Source: Hyphomicrobium sp. ghe19
GTDB taxonomy: Bacteria; Pseudomonadota; Alphaproteobacteria; Rhizobiales; Hyphomicrobiaceae
Length of the DNA stretch: 64,000 nt
Direction of reading: 5' to 3'
NCBI RefSeq assembly: GCF_902712875.1
Contig: NZ_LR743509.1
Location: forward strand, 2,246,001 to 2,310,000
The notes beneath the pieces were generated by a model that was given only the letters and a program-made list of their open reading frames with translations, was not told the origin of the DNA and made no database searches. The translations under genes and the position numbers were made by a program. Shown piece by piece: positions 16,908 through 24,792 of this stretch; position 1 is the first letter of the stretch; each line of letters starts with the position of its first letter.

Positions 16908-18140
16908 TTGATTCGTCAGAAAATGGTATTTCAACAAGCTCAGCATTATCTGAGCGGGGAGCGGCATCAGATGGGTGTTCGTCAGTCGGAAATTGCTAAG
17001 CTGACCAGCGCATTCGAAGAGCAACGGTTCACTATGGATGGCGTAGAGGCGTGGAGCGCCCGCGGTCTGATGCCATTGTTCGGTTACGAGTCTTGGCAGA
17101 ATTTTCAGAGTGCCATCGATCGCGCCGTCACAGCCTGTACGAGCGCTGGAAAGGATGCGAGCCGCCACTTCATCCCCGTTGTCGGCGATCTCGACATAAC
17201 CGGCGACCGAATTTTTAATGGGGTCATTAAAAAATCGGGGCGCGGCCGGCCGCCGGAAGGGATGATACTCTCGCGCTTCGCTGCATACTTGGTCGCGCTG
17301 AACGGCGATCCGACGAAAGAGGCGATCGCGTTTGCGCAAGTTTACTTCGCCATGCAAACGCGATCGATGGAGCTTCTTGAGCAGCACCTGGCTGAAGTTG
17401 AAAGATTGGAGGCTCGTCGCCAGCTATCCCAGACTGAGAAAGATTTGAGTTCGGCTCTATACAATCATGGCGTTGATGATACAGGCTTTTCCATTATTCG
17501 AAGCCGCGGCGACGAGGCGCTCTTCGGATTGACGACGAAAGAGATGAAAGACCGCCTGAAATGCGGCAGCGCTCCGTTGGCAAATCGCTTGCCGACGGTG
17601 ATTATTCGGGCGAAAGACCTCGCCGCCGAGATGACCGCATACAACACGCGCGCCAATAAGCTACGCGGCGTCCGTCCGATCGGAGACGAGCATGTCAGGA
17701 ACAATCAGAATGTTCGTAGCGCGCTGATGAGCAGTGGCATCAATCCTGCGCGCGTGGAACCGGATGAGGACACCGCCAAACTCGAGCGCCGACATAAGAG
17801 CCAACACGGCAAAGTTGCGTTGAGCGCTCAGGAGCTTCCGGCCCTTTTGCCCCCGAGCGAGCCAACGCCAAAAGCGGCGCCGCCCGTTCCGACGAAAAAG
17901 CCGACAACTAAGGAGATGATCAAGTGGTTTGTCAGCATCTATGATCGGGCCGTCGATCGATCGCCAAGCGACGGCGGCGAATACGCTTATCCTTTGATTG
18001 ACATTGAAGACGTGTTGATCGGCCAATTCCCAACCGCTTCGGACCGCGTGATCGCGAAGGCGGTAGAGGAATTGGAAGAGGAAGGCCCGTGGGTGCTAGC
18101 CCCCGGCGCCGACGAATATTATGAAAGCTTGGAGCGGTAG
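16908..18140 (+). CDS. DinD-like (BRO N-domain) DNA-damage-inducible protein
   Basis: A 410-aa cargo protein of the transposon. Residues about 30-160 resemble E. coli DinD and BRO-N domains: AWSARGLMPLFGYESWQNF, HFIPVVGDL, GMILSRFAAYLVALNGDP and AQVYFAMQTRSMELLE. Further DinD-like features are FGLTTKEMKDRL (about 206) and NNQNVRSALMSSGI followed by DTAKLERRH (about 265-295). E. coli DinD is 274 aa and is reported to modulate RecA filaments. This protein has an extra 110-aa C-terminus with a proline-rich linker and a charged helical end. The start is uncertain; in-frame ATGs at 16908, 16923 and 16971 are possible. Confidence 0.78.
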   Translation: MIRQKMVFQQAQHYLSGERHQMGVRQSEIAKLTSAFEEQRFTMDGVEAWSARGLMPLFGYESWQNFQSAIDRAVTACTSAGKDASRHFIPVVGDLDITGDRIFNGVIKKSGRGRPPEGMILSRFAAYLVALNGDPTKEAIAFAQVYFAMQTRSMELLEQHLAEVERLEARRQLSQTEKDLSSALYNHGVDDTGFSIIRSRGDEALFGLTTKEMKDRLKCGSAPLANRLPTVIIRAKDLAAEMTAYNTRANKLRGVRPIGDEHVRNNQNVRSALMSSGINPARVEPDEDTAKLERRHKSQHGKVALSAQELPALLPPSEPTPKAAPPVPTKKPTTKEMIKWFVSIYDRAVDRSPSDGGEYAYPLIDIEDVLIGQFPTASDRVIAKAVEELEEEGPWVLAPGADEYYESLER

Positions 18141-18146
18141 TCGTCG

Positions 18147-18314
18147 ATGCCCAAACGCAAAGAACCAGAGCGAAGCCGAGAAGAGCAAGAGCGGATATTC
18201 AAAGAGGCCGCGAAGCAGAGCGGTGCCGAACTGAGTGGCAAACACTTCGAAGCGGCAATCAGGAAAATTGCAGCTTCGGCTAAGGCTGCTGTTCGCACCA
18301 AAGATAAAAAATAG
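18147..18314 (+). CDS. Small charged protein, DinD-linked cargo ORF
   Basis: A 55-codon ORF starting 6 bases after the DinD-like stop on the same strand: MPKRKEPERSREEQERIFKE then KHFEAAIRKIAASAKAAV. It is strongly charged and predicted helical, with no membrane segment or known motif. The tight spacing suggests co-translation with the DinD-like gene and perhaps a protein partner. It converges on the Ntn-hydrolase gene with 6 bases between stops. Confidence 0.55.
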   Translation: MPKRKEPERSREEQERIFKEAAKQSGAELSGKHFEAAIRKIAASAKAAVRTKDKK

Positions 18315-18320
18315 CGCCTT

Positions 18321-19133
18321 TCAGGCCGACTCGATTTTGCTTTCGACAACGCTCAGCGCGCCGTCAGGCAACGCGATCTCATTTTTCAGAAGCGTGTGCG
18401 GTCCGTACTTTTCGAATTGGCCGTTAAGGTAACTCTCGCCACTTCGAGTTAACAACTCGAACCTATTTCCCGGCCTCATAATGCTGAGATAGGTCGTCTT
18501 GCCGACAGTCGAAACTCTTTCCGCGTAGCGTTTCGCCTCGTAAACGCAATAGATCGTGCTTTGTAGAGGGAAGACATCATAGTGGTCGCGGTGCAAGAGG
18601 CCGTACGCCGCCAAATACGAACCAGACCCCGAGACGGCGAAGTCCTCTTTTATCTGGACCCCGTGATCGCCGTGAGCTTGAACGATAAGTGGGAACCCGT
18701 GTGCGTCGAAGCCTGCGACGATGCCATCAACCCCGACGCTGATTAGTCCCACAGATGCAATGTCGCTTCGATATTCCTCTTCAGGAAACTCTGCCTTCGC
18801 TTTGCGGAAGTCGGCAAAAGTCATTCCCCACTTTCGCAGCGTGTAATCGTCGGCTTTCTGCTGCTTTCGCTCGGCCAAGACTGACGTGACCGCGCTGACA
18901 ATGTTTGTTTCATCAATATTTTGAAGAGAGCGAAATTTGTTCCTCAAGAGATGGAGAACTGGGATGATGTCGTCGTCATTGCCCGCCGTCAGAAATCGCC
19001 AACCCGGACGGATAGCGCGTATCTTTAGCATCCATTCCTTTGAGCCAAATGGGGTACTTCCTTTGCCATCAGTGCAAAGCACGATCGCGTGCCCGTTGGC
19101 GTCCATACAAGCGGCCGCAATGCAAACAGTCAT
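18321..19133 (-). CDS. Proteasome-like Ntn hydrolase, transposon cargo
   Basis: A 270-aa protein starting MTVCIAAAC. Removing the initiator Met would expose an N-terminal threonine, as in proteasome beta and HslV subunits. The other two proteasome catalytic positions are also visible: Asp in VLCTDGK (position 21 of the mature chain) and Lys in WMLKI (position 36), close to Asp17 and Lys33. Later segments fit the Ntn fold, such as SVGLISVGVDGIVAGFD and a glycine-rich VSGSGSYLAAYGLL typical of the family's SGSG motif. An upstream in-frame ATG at 19187 would bury the threonine, so 19133 is chosen. It is transcribed from near the right end, opposite to the other cargo genes. Confidence 0.72.
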   Translation of the reverse strand: MTVCIAAACMDANGHAIVLCTDGKGSTPFGSKEWMLKIRAIRPGWRFLTAGNDDDIIPVLHLLRNKFRSLQNIDETNIVSAVTSVLAERKQQKADDYTLRKWGMTFADFRKAKAEFPEEEYRSDIASVGLISVGVDGIVAGFDAHGFPLIVQAHGDHGVQIKEDFAVSGSGSYLAAYGLLHRDHYDVFPLQSTIYCVYEAKRYAERVSTVGKTTYLSIMRPGNRFELLTRSGESYLNGQFEKYGPHTLLKNEIALPDGALSVVESKIESA

Positions 19134-19208
19134 TCGACTTTCCCTGCCCGGATGCCGCCCATGCGGCTGAGGTGCCCACCGATTCATAGGTTAACACCAT
19201 GCGTTTGT

Positions 19209-19235
19209 GTTGGGTACGGGAAATATAACATCGCC
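19209..19235 (-). repeat. Right terminal inverted repeat of the IS1595-type element
   Basis: This is the partner of 15834-15860, matching its reverse complement at 22 of 27 positions. It lies about 75 bases upstream of the Ntn-hydrolase start. Confidence 0.82.
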
Positions 19236-19243
19236 GTGGCCTT
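19236..19243. repeat. Right target-site duplication of the IS1595-type element
   Basis: The octamer gtggcctt matches the left copy atggcctt at 7 of 8 bases. Confidence 0.7.
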
Positions 19244-19246
19244 GAC

Positions 19247-19286
19247 GGTATAATAATACCACAAAGCGGTATTATACTACCGCAGC
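19247..19286 (+). promoter_or_regulatory. AT-rich dyad upstream of rplM, candidate promoter region
   Basis: Two related 14-bp arms, ggtataataatacc (19247-19260) and ggtattatactacc (19270-19283), form an imperfect inverted repeat. The first contains a perfect TATAAT and the second TATACT. No matching -35 element is obvious at normal spacing. The site directly borders the transposon's right end, so a -35 for TATAAT would now fall inside the element. Confidence 0.35.
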
Positions 19287-19437
19287 GCCTAACCCATTGT
19301 TTCTGAATGATTTTCCTGGCACATGGAAATTCCCCTTGCAACGCGCTCGTGTTTTCGCGTATTCACGCCGCTTCTCGGAATGCAGCGCGCAGTAGACGTT
19401 TGAAGCGTGCGCAGCCATCCGCCAAGGAGCTTCAATA

Positions 19438-19899
19438 ATGTCTACCTATGTCGCCAAGCCGGCCACGGTGGAGAAGAAGTGGGTTCTCATCGACGCCGAA
19501 GGGCTCGTTGTCGGCCGACTTGCTGCTCTCATCGCGACGCGCCTCAAGGGCAAGCACAAACCGATCTACACGCCTCACGTTGACTGCGGCGACAACATCG
19601 TCGTCATCAACGCCGAGAAGGTCGTCTTCACCGGCGCCAAGCGCGAAGACAAAGTCTACTACCGGCACACCGGCTATCCGGGCGGCATCAAAGAGCGCAC
19701 GCCGCGCCAGATCTTCGACAGCAAGCATCCCGAGCGGATCCTCGAAAAGGCCGTCGAGCGCATGCTCGCACGCGGTCCTTTGCACCGTGAGATCATGCGC
19801 AACCTCAGAGTTTATAAGGGCGGCGCGCATCCGCACGAAGCGCAGAACCCGGAAAAGCTCGATGTCGCGAAGCTTAACCGTAAGAATGTGAGGGTCTGA
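19438..19899 (+). CDS. rplM: 50S ribosomal protein L13
   Basis: A 153-aa protein with the L13 hallmarks: [17 protein letters not shown] at the start, [23 protein letters not shown] in the middle and the C-terminal [31 protein letters not shown]. The length equals the bacterial norm. It heads the classical rplM-rpsI operon, with rpsI 5 bases downstream. A GGAG ribosome-binding site stands before the ATG. Confidence 0.98.
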   Translation: MSTYVAKPATVEKKWVLIDAEGLVVGRLAALIATRLKGKHKPIYTPHVDCGDNIVVINAEKVVFTGAKREDKVYYRHTGYPGGIKERTPRQIFDSKHPERILEKAVERMLARGPLHREIMRNLRVYKGGAHPHEAQNPEKLDVAKLNRKNVRV

Positions 19900-19904
19900 G
19901 ATCC

Positions 19905-20387
19905 ATGGCTACTGAAACAAAGACCCTGGCCGATCTTGCCACCGTCAAGGGCGCCGAGCCGCAGGCGGCAGCGCCTGTCCGGACGCAGAAGCTCGACAAG
20001 CTTGGCCGTGCTTACGCAACCGGCAAGCGGAAGAACGCTGTTGCCCGCGTCTGGCTGAAGCCCGGCAAGGGCCTCATCACGGTCAACAACAAGGACTTCA
20101 AGGCTTATTTTGCCCGTCCCGTGCTGCAGATGCTTTTGCAGCAGCCGCTCAACCTCGCCAACCGCTCGACGCAATACGACATTCGTATTTCGGTTGCCGG
20201 CGGTGGACTTTCGGGTCAGGCCGGTGCGGTTCGTCACGGCATCTCGAAGGCGCTCACCTATTATGAGCCGGACCTCCGTGGCGCCCTGAAAAAGCAGGGC
20301 TTCCTGACCCGCGATAGCCGCGTCGTCGAACGTAAGAAGTACGGCAAGGTCAAGGCGCGCAAGTCGTTCCAGTTCTCGAAGCGCTAA
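19905..20387 (+). CDS. rpsI: 30S ribosomal protein S9
   Basis: A 160-aa protein with an alphaproteobacterial N-terminal extension of about 35 residues before the conserved [21 protein letters not shown]. It ends in the universal SFQFSKR (family: QFSKR), whose terminal Arg contacts P-site tRNA. It forms an operon with rplM and is followed by a strong intrinsic terminator. Confidence 0.98.
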   Translation: MATETKTLADLATVKGAEPQAAAPVRTQKLDKLGRAYATGKRKNAVARVWLKPGKGLITVNNKDFKAYFARPVLQMLLQQPLNLANRSTQYDIRISVAGGGLSGQAGAVRHGISKALTYYEPDLRGALKKQGFLTRDSRVVERKKYGKVKARKSFQFSKR

Positions 20388-20412
20388 GCCGCTCCGGACA
20401 CCTGAGACAAAA

Positions 20413-20441
20413 AACAGCCCGCCCAACCGGCGGGCTGTTTC
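20413..20441 (+). terminator. Intrinsic terminator of rplM-rpsI
   Basis: A perfect 11-bp stem (20413-20423 with 20429-20439) and a 5-base loop, CAACC, flanked by an A-run and a short T-run, located 26 bases after the rpsI stop. Confidence 0.88.
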
Positions 20442-20542
20442 ATTTCCTGTTGCAGACGGGTTGCGGACCTGCCGCCCCGGTGCCACATACCGCTCCATGT
20501 GCCAGCGCGGCTTGGCCGTGGCTCTGAGGGATTTGGGATACG

Positions 20543-21304
20543 ATGGATTGGCTGCTGAACGGCTTGCATGAGCTGTTTTCGACACTTGTTACGGACATCG
20601 GCTATCTCGTATCGCCTCATTGGTGGCGTACGCATGCCGTCGCGCTCTTCAACATTCTGATGATCGACCTGACGCTCGCGGGCGACAATGCCATCGTAGT
20701 CGGCATGGCGGCATCGCGCGTGGAAAAGTCCATGCGGGCCAAGGTGATCTTCTGGGGCATTCTCGGAGCGGTCGTCCTCAGGATCATCTTCTCGAGCATC
20801 GCACAACAGATGCTGCAGGTGATCGGCCTGACGCTGGCCGGCGGCATCCTGCTCCTCTTCGTCTGCTGGAAAATGTACAAGCAGATCGTCGAGGCGGATA
20901 CGCACTCGATCCATGAGGTGGAAAAGAACCTCGCCTCCAATGCCCCTCATCCCAACGAGACGACGTTCTGGAGTGCGCTTTGGACGATCATCCTGGCCGA
21001 CCTCTCGATGTCGCTCGACAACGTGCTGGCGGTGGCCGGTGCGGCGGGCGAATCCACGCTGGTCCTGGTCATCGGACTCGCTTTCGCCATCATCCTGATG
21101 GCCGTCGCCTCGACGTTTATCGCCAAGCTTCTCGCCAAGTATCCCTGGATCGCCTGGGTTGGGCTCCTTATCATTCTCTATGTGGCGGCCGATATGATCT
21201 ATCGCGATAGTCATCGCATCTTCTGCGAGGCCTACGGCGTTGGCTGCTCGGAAACGATCATCCAGGGCATCAAGCACCGGCTTGGCCTCTTGTTTGGCGG
21301 TTAG
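20543..21304 (+). CDS. TerC family membrane protein
   Basis: A 253-aa integral membrane protein with about seven hydrophobic helices. The TerC signature acidic residues lie in helices: IDLTLAGDNAIVVGMAA (about 46) and ILADLSMSLDNVLAVAGAAG (about 152). Relatives such as YkoY and Alx export manganese or help metallate secreted proteins, so metal export is the likely role. An N-terminal 35-residue segment precedes the first helix. No yybP-ykoY riboswitch was recognised in the short upstream gap. argC follows 4 bases later. Confidence 0.88.
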   Translation: MDWLLNGLHELFSTLVTDIGYLVSPHWWRTHAVALFNILMIDLTLAGDNAIVVGMAASRVEKSMRAKVIFWGILGAVVLRIIFSSIAQQMLQVIGLTLAGGILLLFVCWKMYKQIVEADTHSIHEVEKNLASNAPHPNETTFWSALWTIILADLSMSLDNVLAVAGAAGESTLVLVIGLAFAIILMAVASTFIAKLLAKYPWIAWVGLLIILYVAADMIYRDSHRIFCEAYGVGCSETIIQGIKHRLGLLFGG

Positions 21305-21308
21305 TGCA

Positions 21309-22256
21309 ATGACCATGACGACGGCGAAAACCAAACTTGCTTCCGTGTTCATCGACGGCGAAGCGGGCACCACTGGTCTTGAGATCCGCGAGCGACTCGC
21401 CGGCGTCGCTCCGATCGAGGTCAAGAGCATCGATCCGGCGAAGCGGAAGGACCGCGCCGCCCGCGCCGAAATGCTGAGCAACGTCGATCTCGTCGTGCTT
21501 TGTCTACCGGACGACGCGGCGCGGGAAACCGTGGCGCTCGCCGACGAGCTTGGCGCGAACGCTCCCAAGATCGTCGACGCTTCGACCGCTCACCGCGTTG
21601 CCGACGGCTGGGTCTATGGCTTCGCCGAAATGACGCCTGGACAGGCCGATGCCATCAGAACCGCGGGTCGCGTCGCGAACCCCGGATGCTATCCGACGGG
21701 CGGGATTGCGCTCATTCGGCCCCTCGTCGAAGCGGGCATCGTCGAGCCGGATTGCCCCATCACCGTCAACGCCGTGTCGGGATATTCGGGCGGCGGGCGC
21801 AGCATGATCGAGGCTTACGAGGCTGGAACCGCGCCCGCGTTCGAGCTTTATGGCCTCGGCCTCGAGCACAAGCACGTGCCGGAGTTGCAAAAGTATTCCG
21901 GCTTGACGCGCCGGCCCATTTTCGTGCCGAGCGTCGGCAATTTCCGGCAGGGAATGCTCGTGTCCGTACCGCTGCACCTCGACACCCTGAGCGGCCGCCC
22001 GAGCCTCGCCGATATCGAAGCCGTGCTCGGCGATTACTATAAATCGGCGGAACTCGTCAGCGTCGTCACTGGAGCCGCGGCAAAAGCCGGGCGGCTCGAA
22101 GCGGAAGCCTTGAACGGCACCGACCGGCTCGAAATCTTCGTCTTCGGCAAGCCCGAACTCAATCAGGCCGTGCTCGTCGCGCGGCTCGACAATCTCGGCA
22201 AGGGAGCCGCCGGCGCCGCGGTTCAGAACATCAAGCTGATGCTCGGCCTCGACTAG
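21309..22256 (+). CDS. argC: N-acetyl-gamma-glutamyl-phosphate reductase
   Basis: A 315-aa enzyme of arginine biosynthesis that reduces N-acetylglutamyl phosphate to the semialdehyde with NADPH. It starts with SVFIDGEAGTTGLEIRERL, shows the catalytic cysteine in ANPGCYPTGGIALIRPL (about residue 117) and the YSGGGRSMIEAYE loop. It is the short, type 2 ArgC form. The ATG at 21309 is used; the longer frame from 21240 would run into the TerC gene. Its last 26 bases overlap the end of ctaA on the other strand. Confidence 0.95.
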   Translation: MTMTTAKTKLASVFIDGEAGTTGLEIRERLAGVAPIEVKSIDPAKRKDRAARAEMLSNVDLVVLCLPDDAARETVALADELGANAPKIVDASTAHRVADGWVYGFAEMTPGQADAIRTAGRVANPGCYPTGGIALIRPLVEAGIVEPDCPITVNAVSGYSGGGRSMIEAYEAGTAPAFELYGLGLEHKHVPELQKYSGLTRRPIFVPSVGNFRQGMLVSVPLHLDTLSGRPSLADIEAVLGDYYKSAELVSVVTGAAAKAGRLEAEALNGTDRLEIFVFGKPELNQAVLVARLDNLGKGAAGAAVQNIKLMLGLD

Positions 22257-23349
22257 AGAAATCGCGCGGCACTATTCCCGCTCGCCGCGTCGCATAAAGG
22301 TGCACGACCGCTAGCGCGAGCACGACCGCTCCGCCAGCCTGATGCAACAGGCCGAGATGAAGCGGCACGTGTGCGAGAAGCGTCGCGATGCCGAGCACAG
22401 CCTGGAGGACGACCGCGCCGCCGAGCCAAAGCGCGCTGAGGCGAATGCGGTCGTCGACCGGCGTCCGGTAGGTCAGCCAGACTTGCACCAGCACGAGCGC
22501 GGCGACGATGTAGGCCACCATGCGGTGGTTGAACTGCGCGGCGGCGTGGCCTTCAAAAAAGCTCAGGTAAGCGGGGTTGAGCCAATAATCGCTCGGGAAC
22601 CACTGACCGTCCATCGTCGGCCACGTATTGTAGATGAGCCCGGCTCTGAGGCCCGCGACGAACGCTCCGAGAACCACTTGCACGAGAACAGCGGCGACGA
22701 TGATCGAAGCCATCCGCTTTATGAGCGGCGTTGCAATTTCACCGGTGACATACGGCTCTGCCGGCCACTCATCGAGCGCCAGCCAGACAAGCAGGCCCAG
22801 GATCATGAAGGCCGTCGTGAGATGCAAGGCGAGACGATACTGACTGACTTCGATGCGGTCGCTCAGACCCGACTTCACCATGTACCAGCCGATGGCGCCT
22901 TGAAGCGCGCCGAGCGCGAGGATACCGAGGAACTTCATTCCGGTGCCGCGATCGAGCCGGCCGGTCCACCAGAAGAATACGAGCGGCAAAGCGAAAACGA
23001 CGCCGATGAGGCGGCCAAGAAGCCTGTGACCCCACTCCCACCAATAAATGAATTTGAAGTCCTCGAGCGACATCCCGTGGTTCAAGGCCGTGTACTGAGG
23101 GATCAGCTTGTATTTCTCGAAGGCCGTCATCCAGTCGGCTTCGGTAAGCGGCGGGAACGCGCCAAGAAGCGGCTGCCATTCCGTGATCGATAATCCGCTC
23201 TCCGTCAGCCGCGTCGCGCCGCCGACGACGACCATCGCGAAAACGAGCAAAGCGACGAACCACAGCCAAAGCGACACAGCGCGATTGCCGGAATTCCGTC
23301 CGAGCGTTGCAGCGGCTTCTCGTTTTACAGAAAGTTGCGCAGTCGTCAT
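22231..23349 (-). CDS. ctaA: Heme A synthase (COX15/CtaA)
   Basis: A 372-aa inner-membrane protein that converts heme O to heme A for cytochrome aa3 oxidase. It has eight hydrophobic helices with the four family histidines in the expected places: NHGMSLEDF followed by WEWGHRLLGR, RLALHLTTAF, QFNHRMVAYIV and LGLLHQAGGAVVL. The N-terminal GGATRLTESGLSITEWQP motif is typical of the alphaproteobacterial type. The start at 23349 is preferred over 23406, which adds 19 atypical residues. It is convergent with argC and overlaps it by 26 bases. Confidence 0.95.
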   Translation of the reverse strand: MTTAQLSVKREAAATLGRNSGNRAVSLWLWFVALLVFAMVVVGGATRLTESGLSITEWQPLLGAFPPLTEADWMTAFEKYKLIPQYTALNHGMSLEDFKFIYWWEWGHRLLGRLIGVVFALPLVFFWWTGRLDRGTGMKFLGILALGALQGAIGWYMVKSGLSDRIEVSQYRLALHLTTAFMILGLLVWLALDEWPAEPYVTGEIATPLIKRMASIIVAAVLVQVVLGAFVAGLRAGLIYNTWPTMDGQWFPSDYWLNPAYLSFFEGHAAAQFNHRMVAYIVAALVLVQVWLTYRTPVDDRIRLSALWLGGAVVLQAVLGIATLLAHVPLHLGLLHQAGGAVVLALAVVHLYATRRAGIVPRDFSSRGRASA

Positions 23350-23472
23350 TGCTCGGACATATCCTCGGGCCGTCTTGAAGGGCGTGTGATACTCCTTCAT
23401 GCGCACAGGGCAAATGCGCCCATGAGGCGCGGCAGAATGGAAATCCAGGGTTCAGGGGCTATTTCAAAACAG

Positions 23473-23682
23473 ATGACGCAACGCAAAAGGAAACTCGTGG
23501 GTACGGTTGCGCTATTGGTGCTGATCACCGCCTATGCGGTCTTGGCAGTCGCAGTCGCGGTCGTCTTACAAGTCCGCAATGTCAGCACGACCGTGGAACT
23601 CATTTACTACGTCGTCGCCGGGCTTCTCTGGGTTCTACCCGCCGGTTGGCTCATCGCCTGGATGCAGCGCCCCGACGCGTGA
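23473..23682 (+). CDS. DUF2842 small membrane protein
   Basis: A 69-aa protein with two hydrophobic helices (about 9-33 and 44-63) separated by RNVSTTVEL, matching the alphaproteobacterial DUF2842 family: a basic N-terminus MTQRKRKLVG and a conserved ending GLLWVLPAGWLIAWMQRPD. Function unknown. Its 3' end overlaps the end of the convergent deacetylase gene by 48 bases. Confidence 0.85.
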   Translation: MTQRKRKLVGTVALLVLITAYAVLAVAVAVVLQVRNVSTTVELIYYVVAGLLWVLPAGWLIAWMQRPDA

Positions 23683-24762
23683 CGTTGCGGGGCCGCCGCG
23701 CCGCAGTGGAGACAGCGCGCGCTTAATGCCGTTCCGGAGCGCGAAGGGCAGACCGGAAAGCAACACCTTGACCGATCGCTGATCCTGAAAATCCCCGTTG
23801 AGGGAAAGACGCGGCAGCGCCGTCATCGTCGAAACATTGGATTTGGCGACGAGGCCCTTGCGTGTCGTGACGGCGGTTTCGATCCCAAGATTTCGGGCGA
23901 TTTCGAATTCTCTCTCGCCCGCGCTTCCTTCGTCGCCGTAGGGATAACTGAAGTGCCGGCAAGGTTGGCCGAGCTCTTCGCTTACGCGCGCCACGCTGCC
24001 GGCAATTTCACGCGTCGCCTCGGACAATGGCAATTTGGCAAGCGCGAAGTGGTTGCACGTGTGGGCGGCAATCGTGACCAGCGGATCGCGTGCGAGCGCG
24101 CGGATCTCGTCCCAGTTCATGACGAGTTTTCGGCAGAGTGCCAGCGGATCGAAGCCCGCTTCAGATGCGAGTTTGCGGGTAATGGCGCGCGCACGCGCCT
24201 CCGGCATCCGGCGCAGCCACCAGTAGATGTCTTCGAACGCGGCCGTCTTTTCAGCATCCGTCCCAGCTGAGTAAATCTGTGGGCCGCCGTCGCGATCGAC
24301 TTTCAGGTTCGGAAGCCGCCTCAGCGCTTCCTCGAGCACCAGCCACCAGAGATCGCCCTCACCATCCGCATAGGCCGTGGGCACATAGATCGTGAAGGGG
24401 GCGTCGTGGCGCTTGAAGATGGGGTAGGCGAAATCCAGATTATCCTTGTAGCCGTCGTCAAGCGTGAAAACAGCAAACGGCTTTCGAGCCGATCGACCGT
24501 TCTCGAGCCGCGCCTTGACATCATCGAGCCCGATAATCTCGAAGCCCTCGCCGCGCACGGTGTCGATCACGGCATCAAGGAATTCCGGCGTAACTTTCAG
24601 GATGCCGTTCGGCTCGAAGCCTCGCGGCTTCTCCGGCGTCACATGATGAAGCATCAGAATGACGCCGGCTTTGGGAATATTACGGGCTGCGAGATTGGCC
24701 GCCCCCGAATAGTGGAGTGCAGCAAGGGTCGCTTTCAAAAACTCGTTCGTTCTGCGCCCCAT
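23635..24762 (-). CDS. Polysaccharide deacetylase (NodB-type)
   Basis: A 375-aa carbohydrate esterase 4 protein. The catalytic NodB motifs are AVFTLDDGYKDN (about 96-107, the Asp-Asp pair) and TIAAHTCNHFALAKL (about 231-245, the metal-binding His-x3-His), with SYPYGDEG further on. It removes N-acetyl groups from a surface polysaccharide or peptidoglycan. No signal peptide is evident, so it may act on lipid-linked precursors in the cytosol. It lies 30 bases after the Wzz-like gene on the same strand, which links it to exopolysaccharide production. Confidence 0.88.
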   Translation of the reverse strand: MGRRTNEFLKATLAALHYSGAANLAARNIPKAGVILMLHHVTPEKPRGFEPNGILKVTPEFLDAVIDTVRGEGFEIIGLDDVKARLENGRSARKPFAVFTLDDGYKDNLDFAYPIFKRHDAPFTIYVPTAYADGEGDLWWLVLEEALRRLPNLKVDRDGGPQIYSAGTDAEKTAAFEDIYWWLRRMPEARARAITRKLASEAGFDPLALCRKLVMNWDEIRALARDPLVTIAAHTCNHFALAKLPLSEATREIAGSVARVSEELGQPCRHFSYPYGDEGSAGEREFEIARNLGIETAVTTRKGLVAKSNVSTMTALPRLSLNGDFQDQRSVKVLLSGLPFALRNGIKRALSPLRRGGPATSRVGALHPGDEPTGG

Positions 24763-24792
24763 ACGCCCCTACTCAAACTCGATTGACTAACG

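Larger units (their letters stand above)
15834..19235 (+). mobile_element. IS1595-family transposon with three cargo genes
   Basis: A 3402-bp unit bounded by 27-bp imperfect terminal inverted repeats (15834-15860 and 19209-19235, 22 of 27 matching; both outer ends start GGCGAT and both inner ends finish TACCCAAC) and an imperfect 8-bp target duplication. It contains the DDE transposase near the left end, then a DinD-like gene, a 55-codon ORF and a minus-strand Ntn-hydrolase gene. No inverted-repeat copy is seen directly after the transposase, so the cargo lies inside the unit rather than next to it. IS1595 members with passenger genes are known. The near-identity of the flanking octamers and intact ORFs suggest a fairly recent, possibly active insertion. 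Confidence 0.82.

Noticed and set aside
15828..19241. Alternative transposon ends with GGCC as the first bases of the inverted repeat
   Set aside because: These ends give no 8-bp target duplication, whereas ends at GGCGAT give one with 7 of 8 matches.
20442..20542. A possible yybP-ykoY manganese riboswitch before the TerC gene
   Set aside because: The 100-base gap lacks the conserved paired-loop motif and is short for this RNA.
21504..21977. A minus-strand frame within argC
   Set aside because: It is a shadow of argC, whose plus-strand product has all family motifs.
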